From Chloroflexota bacterium (lineage in GTDB: Bacteria; Chloroflexota; Limnocylindria; Limnocylindrales; CSP1-4), in assembly GCA_013698385.1 (NCBI GenBank), contig JACCVB010000102.1:1-16016 (forward strand): a stretch of 16,016 bases of DNA, in the 5' to 3' direction. A program made the position numbers and the translations under genes. The notes under the pieces were generated by a model that was not told the DNA's origin, did not search any database, and saw only the letters and a program-made list of their open reading frames with translations. Of the stretch, positions 1-7,250 are shown piece by piece (the stretch's first letter is position 1; the number at the start of each line of letters is the position of its first letter).

Positions 1-134
1 GCAAGCTGGCCGACTTCGCGGTCCTGGACCGCGACCTGTTCGACCGAGAGGCGGGCGCGATCGGCGAAACGCGCGTCGTCGGCACGTTCGTCGAGGGTGC
101 GGCCGTGTTCGAGGATCCGGCGCTCGAAGGTTAG
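1..134 (+). CDS. C-terminal end of an amidohydrolase (5' truncated by window)
   Basis: This is an open frame entering from the left edge, with codons from base 3 and a TAG stop at 132-134, leaving 43 residues. The stretch KLADFAVLDRDLF followed by GETRVVGTFVEGAAVFE matches the C-terminal beta-strands of metal-dependent amidohydrolases of the Amidohydro_3/YtcJ type. Those proteins usually end with 'GKxADfvVLdrDpf...i.dtrVvatfvgGrvVy'. The metal-binding domain lies outside the window, so substrate and subfamily cannot be told. The gene converges on mobA with a 12-nt gap and shows no link to the selenium or formate genes. The family assignment rests on this short tail only. Confidence 0.7.
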   Translation, partial: KLADFAVLDRDLFDREAGAIGETRVVGTFVEGAAVFEDPALEG

Positions 135-146
135 AGCGCCCACCCG

Positions 147-755
147 TCACGCCAGGTCCCCCTCGGTATCGACGTCGCGCAGGGTCCCACCCTCGGGGTC
201 GTCCAGGCGCCAGGTGGCTGCCGCGAGAAGCGAGGTGCCAAGCGCGTCGGGCAGGGCGCCGAGACGACGCATGCCCGCGGCGATCAGACGCTCGGCGACC
301 GGACTCGCCGCGGTTCGGCGGAGGACCATCGGCAGTAGGGCGGGTCGGTCGGGGGTCTCGAGGAAAACGGCATCGATGTGCCCGTCGTCAAGGACGTCCG
401 CCATGCGCCGAAGCACGGCCGGCACGAGGCTCGGCATGTCGCCGGCGACGACGATGATGCGGTCCGCCGTGGACGCCGCGAGACCCGCCCCAAGCGCGAC
501 GAGGGGGCCCTCGAAGCGACGCTCGTCGCGAACGACGCGCACGTTTCGCGGGGCAAGACGCCCGCCGTCGGAGGCGATCACGAGCACGATGTCGTCGGTG
601 ACCGTACGAACCGCTTCGATCGCGAGCTCAAGCAGCGGCCGGCCATGGACGAGCTCGGCGAGTTTGTCCCGGCCGAACCGCGAGGACCGACCGCCGGCGA
701 GCACGATCGCACCGACCGTTGCGCGCGCTCGGGCGGAGCTCGGTGACTCGGTCAC
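147..755 (-). CDS. mobA: Molybdenum cofactor guanylyltransferase MobA
   Basis: The product has 202 residues. MobA transfers GMP from GTP to molybdopterin, giving the guanine dinucleotide form (bis-MGD) used by DMSO-reductase-family enzymes such as formate dehydrogenase. The N-terminal nucleotide-binding signature LAGGRSSRFGRDK is at residues 19-31, and the second metal/GTP motif GDMP is at 105-108. The length is typical for MobA. The GTG start overlaps the selB stop as GTGA (TGA at 752-754, GTG at 753-755), so it is probably translationally coupled and is the last gene of the selC-selA-selB-mobA block. The link is logical: selenocysteine insertion and MGD synthesis both serve the formate dehydrogenase encoded nearby. 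A relative such as a CTP-dependent MocA cannot be fully excluded, but the molybdopterin-enzyme context favours MobA. Confidence 0.88.
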   Translation of the reverse strand: MTESPSSARARATVGAIVLAGGRSSRFGRDKLAELVHGRPLLELAIEAVRTVTDDIVLVIASDGGRLAPRNVRVVRDERRFEGPLVALGAGLAASTADRIIVVAGDMPSLVPAVLRRMADVLDDGHIDAVFLETPDRPALLPMVLRRTAASPVAERLIAAGMRRLGALPDALGTSLLAAATWRLDDPEGGTLRDVDTEGDLA

Positions 756-2551
756 GTTGGCGCCGTGGGGCTGGGCGCCCGAGGGCTGGGCGCCCTGGAG
801 CCTGGCACGTGCCCGTCGGGCGTGCGGCGCAGGATCGCGCGTCGGTCGAGATCGGCAAGGATCGCCATCACGTACTTGCGGCTCGTCCCGGTCTCGTTCC
901 GGAGGACCGCCGGGCTGAGCGGGGCTCCCGCGGCAAGCCGCAGCGCCGTCGCGGCGAGATCGCGGTACGTCGACATGGCATAGGCGAGGTCCGGACCCAG
1001 CACCGCGATCCGCCCGGCGCGCTCCAGGGCCCGGATCCCGTCCGCGGGACAGCCGACGGCGCGCGAGGCACTGGCGAGTGACGGGGGCGCGGGCGTGGCG
1101 AGAGCCAGCTCCAGACGGTCCATCGCGGCCAACAGCATCGGGTCCGGCGCAGCGGCCCCAACGTCGGGTGGACGGACCACCTCGTCATCTCGAATGAGAC
1201 GGCTGTCCGCGATCAGCCGATCGATCAGGGCGATCGCGGCCCTGTCCGCGCCATCGCGACGCAAGGTCACGGTCCGCCGTAGCGAGCTCGCGGCACGTGC
1301 CCGGGCCACCGTGAGCGGCACGCCCTCGTCGACCGACGCGAGCGCCTGATCTGCGACGGTCGCAGCCACGTCAGGAGCGAGCGCGACGCCACCTCCCTTG
1401 ACGCCTTCCAGCGCCCCATGCAGCTCCAGCCGGGCCGTAGCCAAGCGCGCCGCGAGGGCCGCCACGCGCTCCGGTGTCTGGCGGCGGCGTGAGATGCCCC
1501 GCGGCGGGTCCGTGTCCAGGACGGTCCCGCCCACAGGCGGGGCGGTCGGCCCGCGCCGCAGGACGAATCGATCACCCGGGCGGAGCGCCACGGACTCGCC
1601 GAGCCGCACGATCCCCGCGATCGTCCCGTCCGGTAAAGTCAGGTCGTCGCGGCCACTGCGCCCGACAGCGGCGTCCGTCGCCGCCGTTCCGCCGTGCAGC
1701 CGGCCACGCCCCCGGTCCGCGACCGGCGCACGAAAGGTGACCAGGATCCGGTCCGTGGCACGGACGGCAGGGTCGGCGGTCAGGACCTGGCCACGATGGA
1801 GTCGCGCCGCATCGACTCCAGCAAGGTTGAGCGCCGTCCGACCACCGACTTCGACCCGCGCTACGCCTTCGCCGTGGACCTGGATCTCGCGGATCCGCAC
1901 GTCTTCGTCGCCGGGCACCAGGCGCAACCGATCGCCGCGGTTCAGCGGGCCACCACGAAGCGTGCCCGTGACGACGACGCCACGGCCCTTGACCGAGAAG
2001 ACCCGGTCGATGGCGATGGTCGGCGGACGCCCCACGAAAGCGACCCCATCGCGGAGCGCGACCAGCGCCTCCCGCACCATGCCGATCCCCGCCCCGGTCG
2101 CGCCGGATGCGGCGAGGACCGGCGAGCCAGCCAGCGACGTGGTCGCGACGAGATCGCGCGCCGTAGCGATGATTTCAGTGACGCGCTCCGGCGCGACGGT
2201 GTCGATCTTGGTCACGACGACGAGGCCCGCGACGATGCCAAGCGCATCGAGCAGGGCCAGGTGTTCCAGGGTCTGGGCCCGTGGACCATCGTCGGCGGCC
2301 ACGACCAGCATCGCGGCATCGATCTCCCCTGCCCCGACCAGCATGTTGCCGACCAGCCGGTCGTGACCCGGCACGTCCACGAAGTCGATCGCCGTCCCGT
2401 CATCGAGCGCGAGATGCGCGTATCCGACATCGATCGTCATCCCGCGCCGGCGTTCCTCGGGCAGCCGGTCGGCATCGATCCCGGTCAGGGCTCGAAGCAG
2501 GGTCGTCTTGCCGTGGTCGATATGGCCGGCCGTGCCGACGACGACGGTCAT
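752..2551 (-). CDS. selB: Selenocysteine-specific elongation factor SelB
   Basis: The product has 599 residues. SelB is a GTPase that carries Sec-tRNA(Sec) to the ribosome and binds the SECIS hairpin behind the UGA. The P-loop GHIDHGKT is at residues 9-16, the G3 motif DVPGH at 59-63 and TKID (G4) at 114-117. Domain II contains FSVKGRGVVVTGTLRGG. The C-terminal part has winged-helix repeats, and the last one shows GTSRKYVMAILADLDRR, typical of SelB RNA-binding domains. I chose the ATG at 2551, not the upstream frame to 2671, because MTVVVGTAGHIDHGK is the usual SelB N-terminus and it lies 10 nt behind the selA stop. A short Ser/Pro/Ala tail after the last winged helix is encoded by a 13-bp direct repeat. 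The stop overlaps the mobA start. Confidence 0.96.
   Translation of the reverse strand: MTVVVGTAGHIDHGKTTLLRALTGIDADRLPEERRRGMTIDVGYAHLALDDGTAIDFVDVPGHDRLVGNMLVGAGEIDAAMLVVAADDGPRAQTLEHLALLDALGIVAGLVVVTKIDTVAPERVTEIIATARDLVATTSLAGSPVLAASGATGAGIGMVREALVALRDGVAFVGRPPTIAIDRVFSVKGRGVVVTGTLRGGPLNRGDRLRLVPGDEDVRIREIQVHGEGVARVEVGGRTALNLAGVDAARLHRGQVLTADPAVRATDRILVTFRAPVADRGRGRLHGGTAATDAAVGRSGRDDLTLPDGTIAGIVRLGESVALRPGDRFVLRRGPTAPPVGGTVLDTDPPRGISRRRQTPERVAALAARLATARLELHGALEGVKGGGVALAPDVAATVADQALASVDEGVPLTVARARAASSLRRTVTLRRDGADRAAIALIDRLIADSRLIRDDEVVRPPDVGAAAPDPMLLAAMDRLELALATPAPPSLASASRAVGCPADGIRALERAGRIAVLGPDLAYAMSTYRDLAATALRLAAGAPLSPAVLRNETGTSRKYVMAILADLDRRAILRRTPDGHVPGSRAPSPRAPSPTAPT
768..795. repeat. 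13-bp direct repeat in the 3' end of selB
   Basis: GGGCTGGGCGCCC occurs at 768-780 and again at 783-795, 15 bp apart. On the minus strand it encodes the repeated Ala-Pro-Ser-Pro tail of SelB, outside the last winged-helix domain. It probably arose by local slippage and has no evident function. Confidence 0.7.
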
Positions 2552-2561
2552 GTCCGCCCGA

Positions 2562-3962
2562 TCATGGCGGCGCGGCGAGGACTGCCGACGCCACCGCCGT
2601 CGCGACGGCCGCGGCGAGCTCATCGTCGCGTCCCGGCTCCACGGTCCGCAGGTCCAGTACGACCCGCCCATCCTCGATCCGGCCGATGACGATCGGCGCG
2701 CCCTGCCGGAGGGCCGCCATCAGCCTTGTCGCCGACCCTCGAGCGCCGACGCTCAGCGCCACCCCGACCGACGGGAGCGTCTCCCCGGGGAGCGAGCCCC
2801 CGCCCACGGTGGAACGCAGCTCCACGACCTCAGCCGCCTCCCCGATCCGTGTCGCCACCACCTCGGCTCGCACCCGCAAGGCAGCTACCGGCGTCGCGAT
2901 CATCCGCCAGACCGGGATCTCCGCCGTCGCCCGGCCGGCCCGATACAGCCCCAGGGTCAGCGCCACGCCGGCCATCGTCAGCTTGTCCGGCCGCATCGCC
3001 CGGGCCAGCGGGTCGCGCCGGATCCGCGCGACGAGATCGGCCCGACCCACGACGAACCCGGCCTGCGGTCCACCGACGAGCTTGTCCCCGCTGAACGTCA
3101 CGAGGTCGGCACGAGCGGCCAATCGCTCGCGGGGCATCGGCTCGTGGGCCAGGCCGTACGCAGCCGTATCCAGCAGCGCGCCGCTGCCCAGATCGTCGAT
3201 CACGATCGCGCCATGCGCGTGCGCCAGGTCGGCGAGAGCGACCGGGTCCGGCGACTCAGTGAAGCCGGACATCGTGAAGTTGGACGGGTGGACGCGCAGG
3301 ACCGCCCGAGCTCGGCCGTCCGCGAGCGAAGCTTCGAAATCGAAGGTTCTCGTGCGATTCGTCGTCCCGACCTCGATGAGCTTCGCGCCCGCCCGGCGGA
3401 TGATGTCCGGGATCCGCACCCCGCCGCCGATCTCGACCAGTTCGCCGCGCGACACGGCAACCCCGCCGCGCCCGACCAGGCCCACGGCGAGGGCAACGGC
3501 CGCCGCGTTGTTGTTCGTGACCAGCGCGTCCTCCGCTCCGGTCAGGGCGATGAGGTGATCCTCCGCCACGCGCGCCCGAGCGCCGCGACGCCCGTTGGCG
3601 GGGTCCATCTCGAGCAGTACGTGATCGCCGGCCAGCGCCGCCACGCCTGCGACAACGACCGCCGGCCACGGTGCGCGCCCGAGATTCGTATGGACCATCA
3701 CGCCGGTCGCGTTGATGACCGACTCGATCCCGGCGCCGGCAAAGGCACCCAAGCGCTCGCGGGCCTCGGCGGCCAGCTCGGCGACGGCGCGCGCCCCCGC
3801 CCCATCCGCGAGCTGAGCCCGCTCGCCATCGATGACGTCACGCACGACGGCGGTCCACGCCGCCGCCTCCGAATCGACGGCCGCGTCCGTACCCCGAAGC
3901 TCGGCGAGGACGCGCTCGACACTGGGCGGTCGCGCGCGGTCGGTCGATCTCTTGGTCGGCAA
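2562..3962 (-). CDS. selA: L-seryl-tRNA(Sec) selenium transferase SelA
   Basis: The product has 466 residues with the start chosen here, close to E. coli SelA (463). SelA is a PLP enzyme that converts Ser-tRNA(Sec) to Sec-tRNA(Sec) using selenophosphate. INATGVMVHTNLGRAP is the N-terminal family signature. TFSGDKLVGGPQAG carries the PLP-binding lysine at about residue 294 (Lys295 in E. coli), and IDDLGSGAL holds the cofactor-contacting aspartate. The frame is open up to 4052, but that would overlap the tRNA-Sec gene. A TTG at 3960-3962 has GGAGG at 3968-3972 with a 5-nt spacer and begins 11 nt after the tRNA 3' end, so I take it as the start. The stop lies 10 nt before selB. A shared transcript with the tRNA is likely. 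Confidence 0.96.
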   Translation of the reverse strand: MPTKRSTDRARPPSVERVLAELRGTDAAVDSEAAAWTAVVRDVIDGERAQLADGAGARAVAELAAEARERLGAFAGAGIESVINATGVMVHTNLGRAPWPAVVVAGVAALAGDHVLLEMDPANGRRGARARVAEDHLIALTGAEDALVTNNNAAAVALAVGLVGRGGVAVSRGELVEIGGGVRIPDIIRRAGAKLIEVGTTNRTRTFDFEASLADGRARAVLRVHPSNFTMSGFTESPDPVALADLAHAHGAIVIDDLGSGALLDTAAYGLAHEPMPRERLAARADLVTFSGDKLVGGPQAGFVVGRADLVARIRRDPLARAMRPDKLTMAGVALTLGLYRAGRATAEIPVWRMIATPVAALRVRAEVVATRIGEAAEVVELRSTVGGGSLPGETLPSVGVALSVGARGSATRLMAALRQGAPIVIGRIEDGRVVLDLRTVEPGRDDELAAAVATAVASAVLAAPP

Positions 3963-3973
3963 GGCGCCCTCCG

Positions 3974-4070
3974 TGGCGGGAACGCGTGGGAGTCGAACCC
4001 ACCGCGCCGCACCTGGTGCCGCGCCACTGGTGTTGAAGACCAGGAGACCCACCGGGGCCCATCCGCTCCC
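3974..4070 (-). tRNA. selC: tRNA-Sec (anticodon TCA)
   Basis: This 97-nt tRNA reads UGA as selenocysteine. On the minus strand it starts GGGAGCGG and ends with an encoded CCA (3974-3976) after a G discriminator. The D-arm is a 6-bp stem with the 4-nt loop CGGT (GGGCCC-CGGT-GGGTCT), a hallmark of bacterial tRNA-Sec. The anticodon arm is CTGGT-CTTCAAC-ACCAG with anticodon TCA, and the T-arm is GTGGG-TTCGACT-CCCAC. The 24-nt variable arm folds into a long hairpin with a CAG loop. The acceptor stem pairs for seven positions, including one G-U; the expected eighth pair is a G-G mismatch (4063 with 3985). A -10-like TACCAT lies just upstream at 4077-4082, and selA starts 11 nt downstream. Confidence 0.95.
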
Positions 4071-4076
4071 GACCCG

Positions 4077-4082
4077 ATGGTA
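4077..4082 (-). promoter_or_regulatory. Putative -10 element of tRNA-Sec/selA operon
   Basis: On the minus strand TACCAT lies 6 nt before the tRNA 5' end, inside GCGCTACCATCGGG. Nearly the same sequence precedes fdhA (5208-5221) and nuoEF (8125-8138). I see no good -35 match. Confidence 0.5.
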
Positions 4083-4095
4083 GCGCGACGGGACC

Positions 4096-4101
4096 TATCA
4101 T
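4096..4101 (+). promoter_or_regulatory. Putative -10 element of selD
   Basis: TATCAT precedes the selD start codon by 16 nt and points away from the tRNA-Sec promoter. The two elements lie 13 bp apart, so the divergent transcripts would share a very compact promoter region of about 45 bp. No -35 is evident. Confidence 0.4.
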
Positions 4102-4117
4102 CCGTGCGTGACCATGC

Positions 4118-5179
4118 TTGACCGTGCTTGACGCCTCAGCGCCGTTTCGCCTGACCGAGTTGACCGACTGCGGCGGTTGCGCCGCAAAGCTCGGCGCGGA
4201 CCTCCTGGCTGACGCGCTCAGCGGCCTGGGCGCGGACATGGCGGCCGACCCGGATCCGGCCCTGATCGCGGGCTTGACGCCTCCCGACGATGCCGCGGTC
4301 TACCGGGTCAGCGATGACCTTGCGATCATCGGCACGCTCGATTTCTTCCCGCCGCTCGTGGACGACCCACGGACGTTCGGCGAGATCGCCGCGGCCAACG
4401 CGCTCAGCGACGTCTTCGCGATGGGCGGCCGGGTCCTGTTCGCCCTGTCCATCGCGGCCTTCCCCGAGGAACTGCCGCGGGACGCACTGGCGGCGATCTT
4501 CGAAGGCGCCTCGTCCAAGGTCCGCGAAGCCGGCGGCACCCTGGCCGGCGGCCACACGATCCGCGACCCGGAGCCCAAGTACGGCCTTGCCGTCGTGGGC
4601 ACCGCGCACCCGGACCGGCTGCTGCGCAAAGGCGGAGCACGACCGGGCGATACCCTGCTCCTGACCAAGCGCCTGGGCACCGGGCTGATCGTCAGCGGCC
4701 AGCGTCAGGGCAAAGCCGCGAGCGAGGACCTGTCCGGCGCGATCGACCAGATGCGCACGCTCAACCGGGCCGCCTCCGAGGTACTCGTGGCGCGCGGCGT
4801 CCAGGCCGCGACCGACGTCACCGGTTTCGGCCTGCTGGGGCACGGCCTGGAGATGGCCCGGGCGTCCAGCACGCGCTTCGTGTTCGAGGCGGCCGGACTG
4901 CCCGCACTCCCCGGGGCGCTGGGCCTGGCGGCGGCCGGCGTGGAGACCGGCGGAGCGGCCCACAACCGCCGCTATGTCCTTCCCGCGCTCACCGTCGCCG
5001 CCGGGATCTCGCCGAAACTCGTGACCCTCGCCCACGATCCGCAGACGAGCGGCGGCCTCCTCGCGGCGGTCCCGGCCGGCGACCTGGACGACACGATCCG
5101 AGCCCTCAACGGCGCCGGGGTCCAGGCCTGGCGCGTCGGTCGAGTGGAAGATGGAACGGGCGAGGTGAACGTGTCTTGA
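4118..5179 (+). CDS. selD: Selenide, water dikinase (selenophosphate synthetase) SelD
   Basis: The product has 353 residues (E. coli SelD 347). SelD makes selenophosphate from selenide and ATP, the selenium donor for SelA. LTDCGGCAAKLG near the N-terminus holds the catalytic Cys (about residue 21) and the partner Lys (about 24), equivalent to Cys17 and Lys20 of E. coli. The active site is thus Cys, not Sec. DDAAVYRV, DPRTFGEIAAANALSDVFAMGG and GGHTIRDPEPKYGLAVVG are ATP and metal motifs of the AIRS/PurM fold, and DVTGFGLLGHGLEM and DPQTSGGLLAAVP are in the C-terminal half. The start is uncertain: TTG at 4118 or GTG at 4124, with no Shine-Dalgarno. A 10-bp near-duplication at 4111-4130 leaves the nearby ATG (4114) out of frame. 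Confidence 0.95.
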   Translation: MTVLDASAPFRLTELTDCGGCAAKLGADLLADALSGLGADMAADPDPALIAGLTPPDDAAVYRVSDDLAIIGTLDFFPPLVDDPRTFGEIAAANALSDVFAMGGRVLFALSIAAFPEELPRDALAAIFEGASSKVREAGGTLAGGHTIRDPEPKYGLAVVGTAHPDRLLRKGGARPGDTLLLTKRLGTGLIVSGQRQGKAASEDLSGAIDQMRTLNRAASEVLVARGVQAATDVTGFGLLGHGLEMARASSTRFVFEAAGLPALPGALGLAAAGVETGGAAHNRRYVLPALTVAAGISPKLVTLAHDPQTSGGLLAAVPAGDLDDTIRALNGAGVQAWRVGRVEDGTGEVNVS

Positions 5180-5211
5180 CGAGTATGTCTGGGCGAGCCT
5201 CCAGGGCGCGC

Positions 5212-5217
5212 TACAAT
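5212..5217 (+). promoter_or_regulatory. Putative -10 element of the Sec formate dehydrogenase gene
   Basis: TACAAT lies within GCGCTACAATCGGG, 32 nt before the GTG start. A TTGACG at 5176-5181 is too far (30 nt) to be its -35. The gene would have a leader of about 25 nt with a strong AGGAGG (5236-5241). Confidence 0.5.
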
Positions 5218-5249
5218 CGGGACATCAACATCCGCAGGAGGCCACCGGT

Positions 5250-7163
5250 GTGGCGAAACCGTATGTTCGACTGACCCAGCCCCTCGTGCGCGACACGAAG
5301 GATGGCGATCTTCGTCCCGCGACCTGGGATGAGGCGCTGGATCGCGTGGTGGAAGGGTTCACGGCCGCCCGGGTGGCCCACGGCCCGGCGACCTTCGGCA
5401 CGTTCAGCTGCAGCAAGGCGACCAACGAGGTCAACTTCGCGGCCCAGAAGTTCAGCCGAACGATCCTGGGCAGCAACAACATCGACAGCTGCAACCGCAC
5501 CTGACACGCCCCGAGCGTCGCCGGTCTGGCGACCGTGTTCGGTGCCGGAGGCGGCACAAGTTCATACCGTGAGACCGAGGACACGGATCTGGTCGTCCTG
5601 TGGGGGAGCAACGCCCGCGAGACGCACCCGATCTTCTTCCACCATGTGCTGAAGGCGATCCACAAGGGCGCCCGCCTGTACGCCGTGGATCCCCGCCGCA
5701 CCTCCAGCGCCGAGTGGGCGGACGGTTGGCTCGGCCTCGACGTGGGCAGCGACATCGCGCTGGCCAACGCGGTGGGTCGTGAGATCATCGCGGCCGGGCT
5801 CGAGAGCCGCCAGTTCATCGAGCACGCGACGTCCGACTTCGAGGCGTACAAGGCGAAGGTCGAGAGTTACACGCTCGACTACGCCGAGCGCGAAACCGGC
5901 GTCCCCGCCGAATCGATCCGCGAGCTCGCCCATGCCCTGGCGACGGCGCCGCGGGCGATGATCTGCTGGACCCTTGGCATCACCGAGCATCACAACGCGG
6001 TGGACAACGTCCTCGCCCTGATCTCGCTCGTGCTGCTGACCGGTCACGTCGGGCGGTATGGGAGTGGCGTCAACCCGCTCCGTGGGCAGAACAACGTCCA
6101 GGGTGGCGGCGACATGGGTGCCCTGCCGGATCGCCTGCCGGGCTTCCAGCACGTCGAGAACGACGCGCTGCGGGCGAAGTTCGACGCCGAATGGGGCGTC
6201 GCCGTCCCGCCCCAGCGTGGCTGGCACCTGTCTGGCATGTTCGATGCGATGGAGCGCGGCGACCTGACCGCGGTCTACTGCATCGGCGAGAACCCGGTCC
6301 AGTCCGAGGCGGACCAGAAGCGGGCGATCGGCCTGCTCAAGGGCCTCGACTTCCTGGTCGTGCAGGACCTGTTCCTGACCAAGACCGCGGAGCTCGCCGA
6401 CGTCGTCTTCCCGGCGACCGCCGCGTGGGCGGAGTCCGAGGGGACGGTCACGAATTCCGAGCGTCGAGTCCAGCGGGTGCGGGCGGCCGTGGCACCACCG
6501 CCTGGAGCGCGCGACGATCTGGCGATCATCTTTGAGCTCGCCAACCGGATGGGCGGCGCATGGGGCGAACCGGACGCAGAGACCGTTTGGAACGAGGTCC
6601 GCCGGCTGTCACCGGTCCACACCGGGATGAGCTACCAGCGGCTCGAGGAGCTGGGCGGCCTCCAGTGGCCGTGCTACGACGAGGACCATCCGGGTGAGAT
6701 GTACTTGCATTCCCGGTTGTGGGAAGACCCGTTGCCGGGTAATCGGGTGCCGTTCGTGCCCGTGGACCACGATCCGCCGGTGGATCGGCTGAGCGAGGAC
6801 TTCCCGATCCGGCTCACCACGGGGCGACGGCTGGATTCGTACAACACGGGCGTGCAGACCGCCGGTTACACCTCGCCGTTGCGGCGCGGTGAGTCTTTGG
6901 ACATCTCCCCGGAGGACGCCGAGCGGTTGGGCCTGGAACCGGGTGAGCGGGTGCGCATCACGTCCCGCCGCGGCCAGGTGGAGGCGCCGATCCGCGTGGA
7001 CGAGTCGCTGCGCCCTGGGCTGACGTTCATGACGATGCACTTCCAGGACGACGTCGCGGTCAACCTGCTCACGATCGACGCCACCGATCCGAAATCCGGC
7101 ACGGCCGAATTCAAGGCCACGGCCATCCGCATCGAGAAGCTCGAAGCACCCGTCCCAGCCTGA
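5250..7163 (+). CDS. fdhA: Selenocysteine formate dehydrogenase, catalytic (Mo/W bis-MGD) part, in-frame TGA read as Sec
   Basis: This is a 637-residue selenoprotein if the TGA at 5502-5504 (codon 85) is decoded. It oxidises formate to CO2, or the reverse, at a bis-MGD Mo/W centre. NRT-Sec-HAPSVAGL is the formate dehydrogenase active site, with Sec85 and His86; PLRGQNNVQGGGDMG carries the third catalytic residue, Arg278. C-terminal LTTGR and the MTMHF region belong to the molydop-binding domain. The GTG start has AGGAGG 8 nt upstream. It begins (PYVRLTQPLVR) where normal large subunits continue after their first [4Fe-4S] domain; that domain is absent here, even in the upstream frame, and is encoded instead at the end of the gene at 10007-11101. 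There is no signal peptide, so the enzyme is cytoplasmic. A naive call gives two ORFs (5250-5504, 5535-7163). Confidence 0.94.
5505..5537 (+). promoter_or_regulatory. Bacterial SECIS element for Sec85
   Basis: Directly behind the TGA is a hairpin with 6-bp stem GTCGCC (5517-5522) and GGCGAC (5528-5533) around the loop GGTCT (5523-5527). A lower stem CACG (5505-5508) pairs with CGTG (5534-5537) across an 8-nt one-sided bulge. From memory, the E. coli fdhF SECIS has the same GGUCU apical sequence starting 19 nt after the UGA, exactly as here. SelB winged helix 4 reads such loops. No bulged U is evident in the upper stem. Confidence 0.88.
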
Positions 7164-7177
7164 GGCCTCGCGGTCAG

Positions 7178-7239
7178 CCGGTTGGCGGTCCCACCGGAAT
7201 CGGCGTGGTCAACGGCCGGCCAGCTACCCCCGGCTGGCC
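7178..7239. terminator. Hairpins in the convergent fdhA / RlpA gap
   Basis: The 87-nt gap between the two convergent stops has two inverted repeats: CCGGT (7178-7182) with ACCGG (7193-7197), and a 7-bp GGCCAGC (7218-7224) with GCTGGCC (7233-7239) around an 8-nt loop. Neither has a T-tract, so rho-independent termination is only a suggestion. The position between convergent genes suits a bidirectional terminator. Confidence 0.35.
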
Positions 7240-7250
7240 CGATCCTGGCC

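Noticed and set aside
3963..4052. selA starting at the far upstream GTG/ATG-type codon (4052)
   Set aside because: It would translate most of the tRNA-Sec gene. The TTG at 3962 has GGAGG and gives the family length.
1398..4121. Long plus-strand frames opposite selA and selB
   Set aside because: They are antisense shadows with shuffled Arg/Pro/Ser composition. The minus-strand genes are unmistakable.
5176..5217. TTGACG at 5176 as the -35 box for fdhA
   Set aside because: The 30-nt distance to TACAAT is far outside the 16-18 nt range.
5502..5534. Apparent nonsense mutation or pseudogene break in the formate dehydrogenase gene
   Set aside because: The TGA is at the known Sec position, followed by a SECIS hairpin and an intact frame, with all sel genes adjacent.
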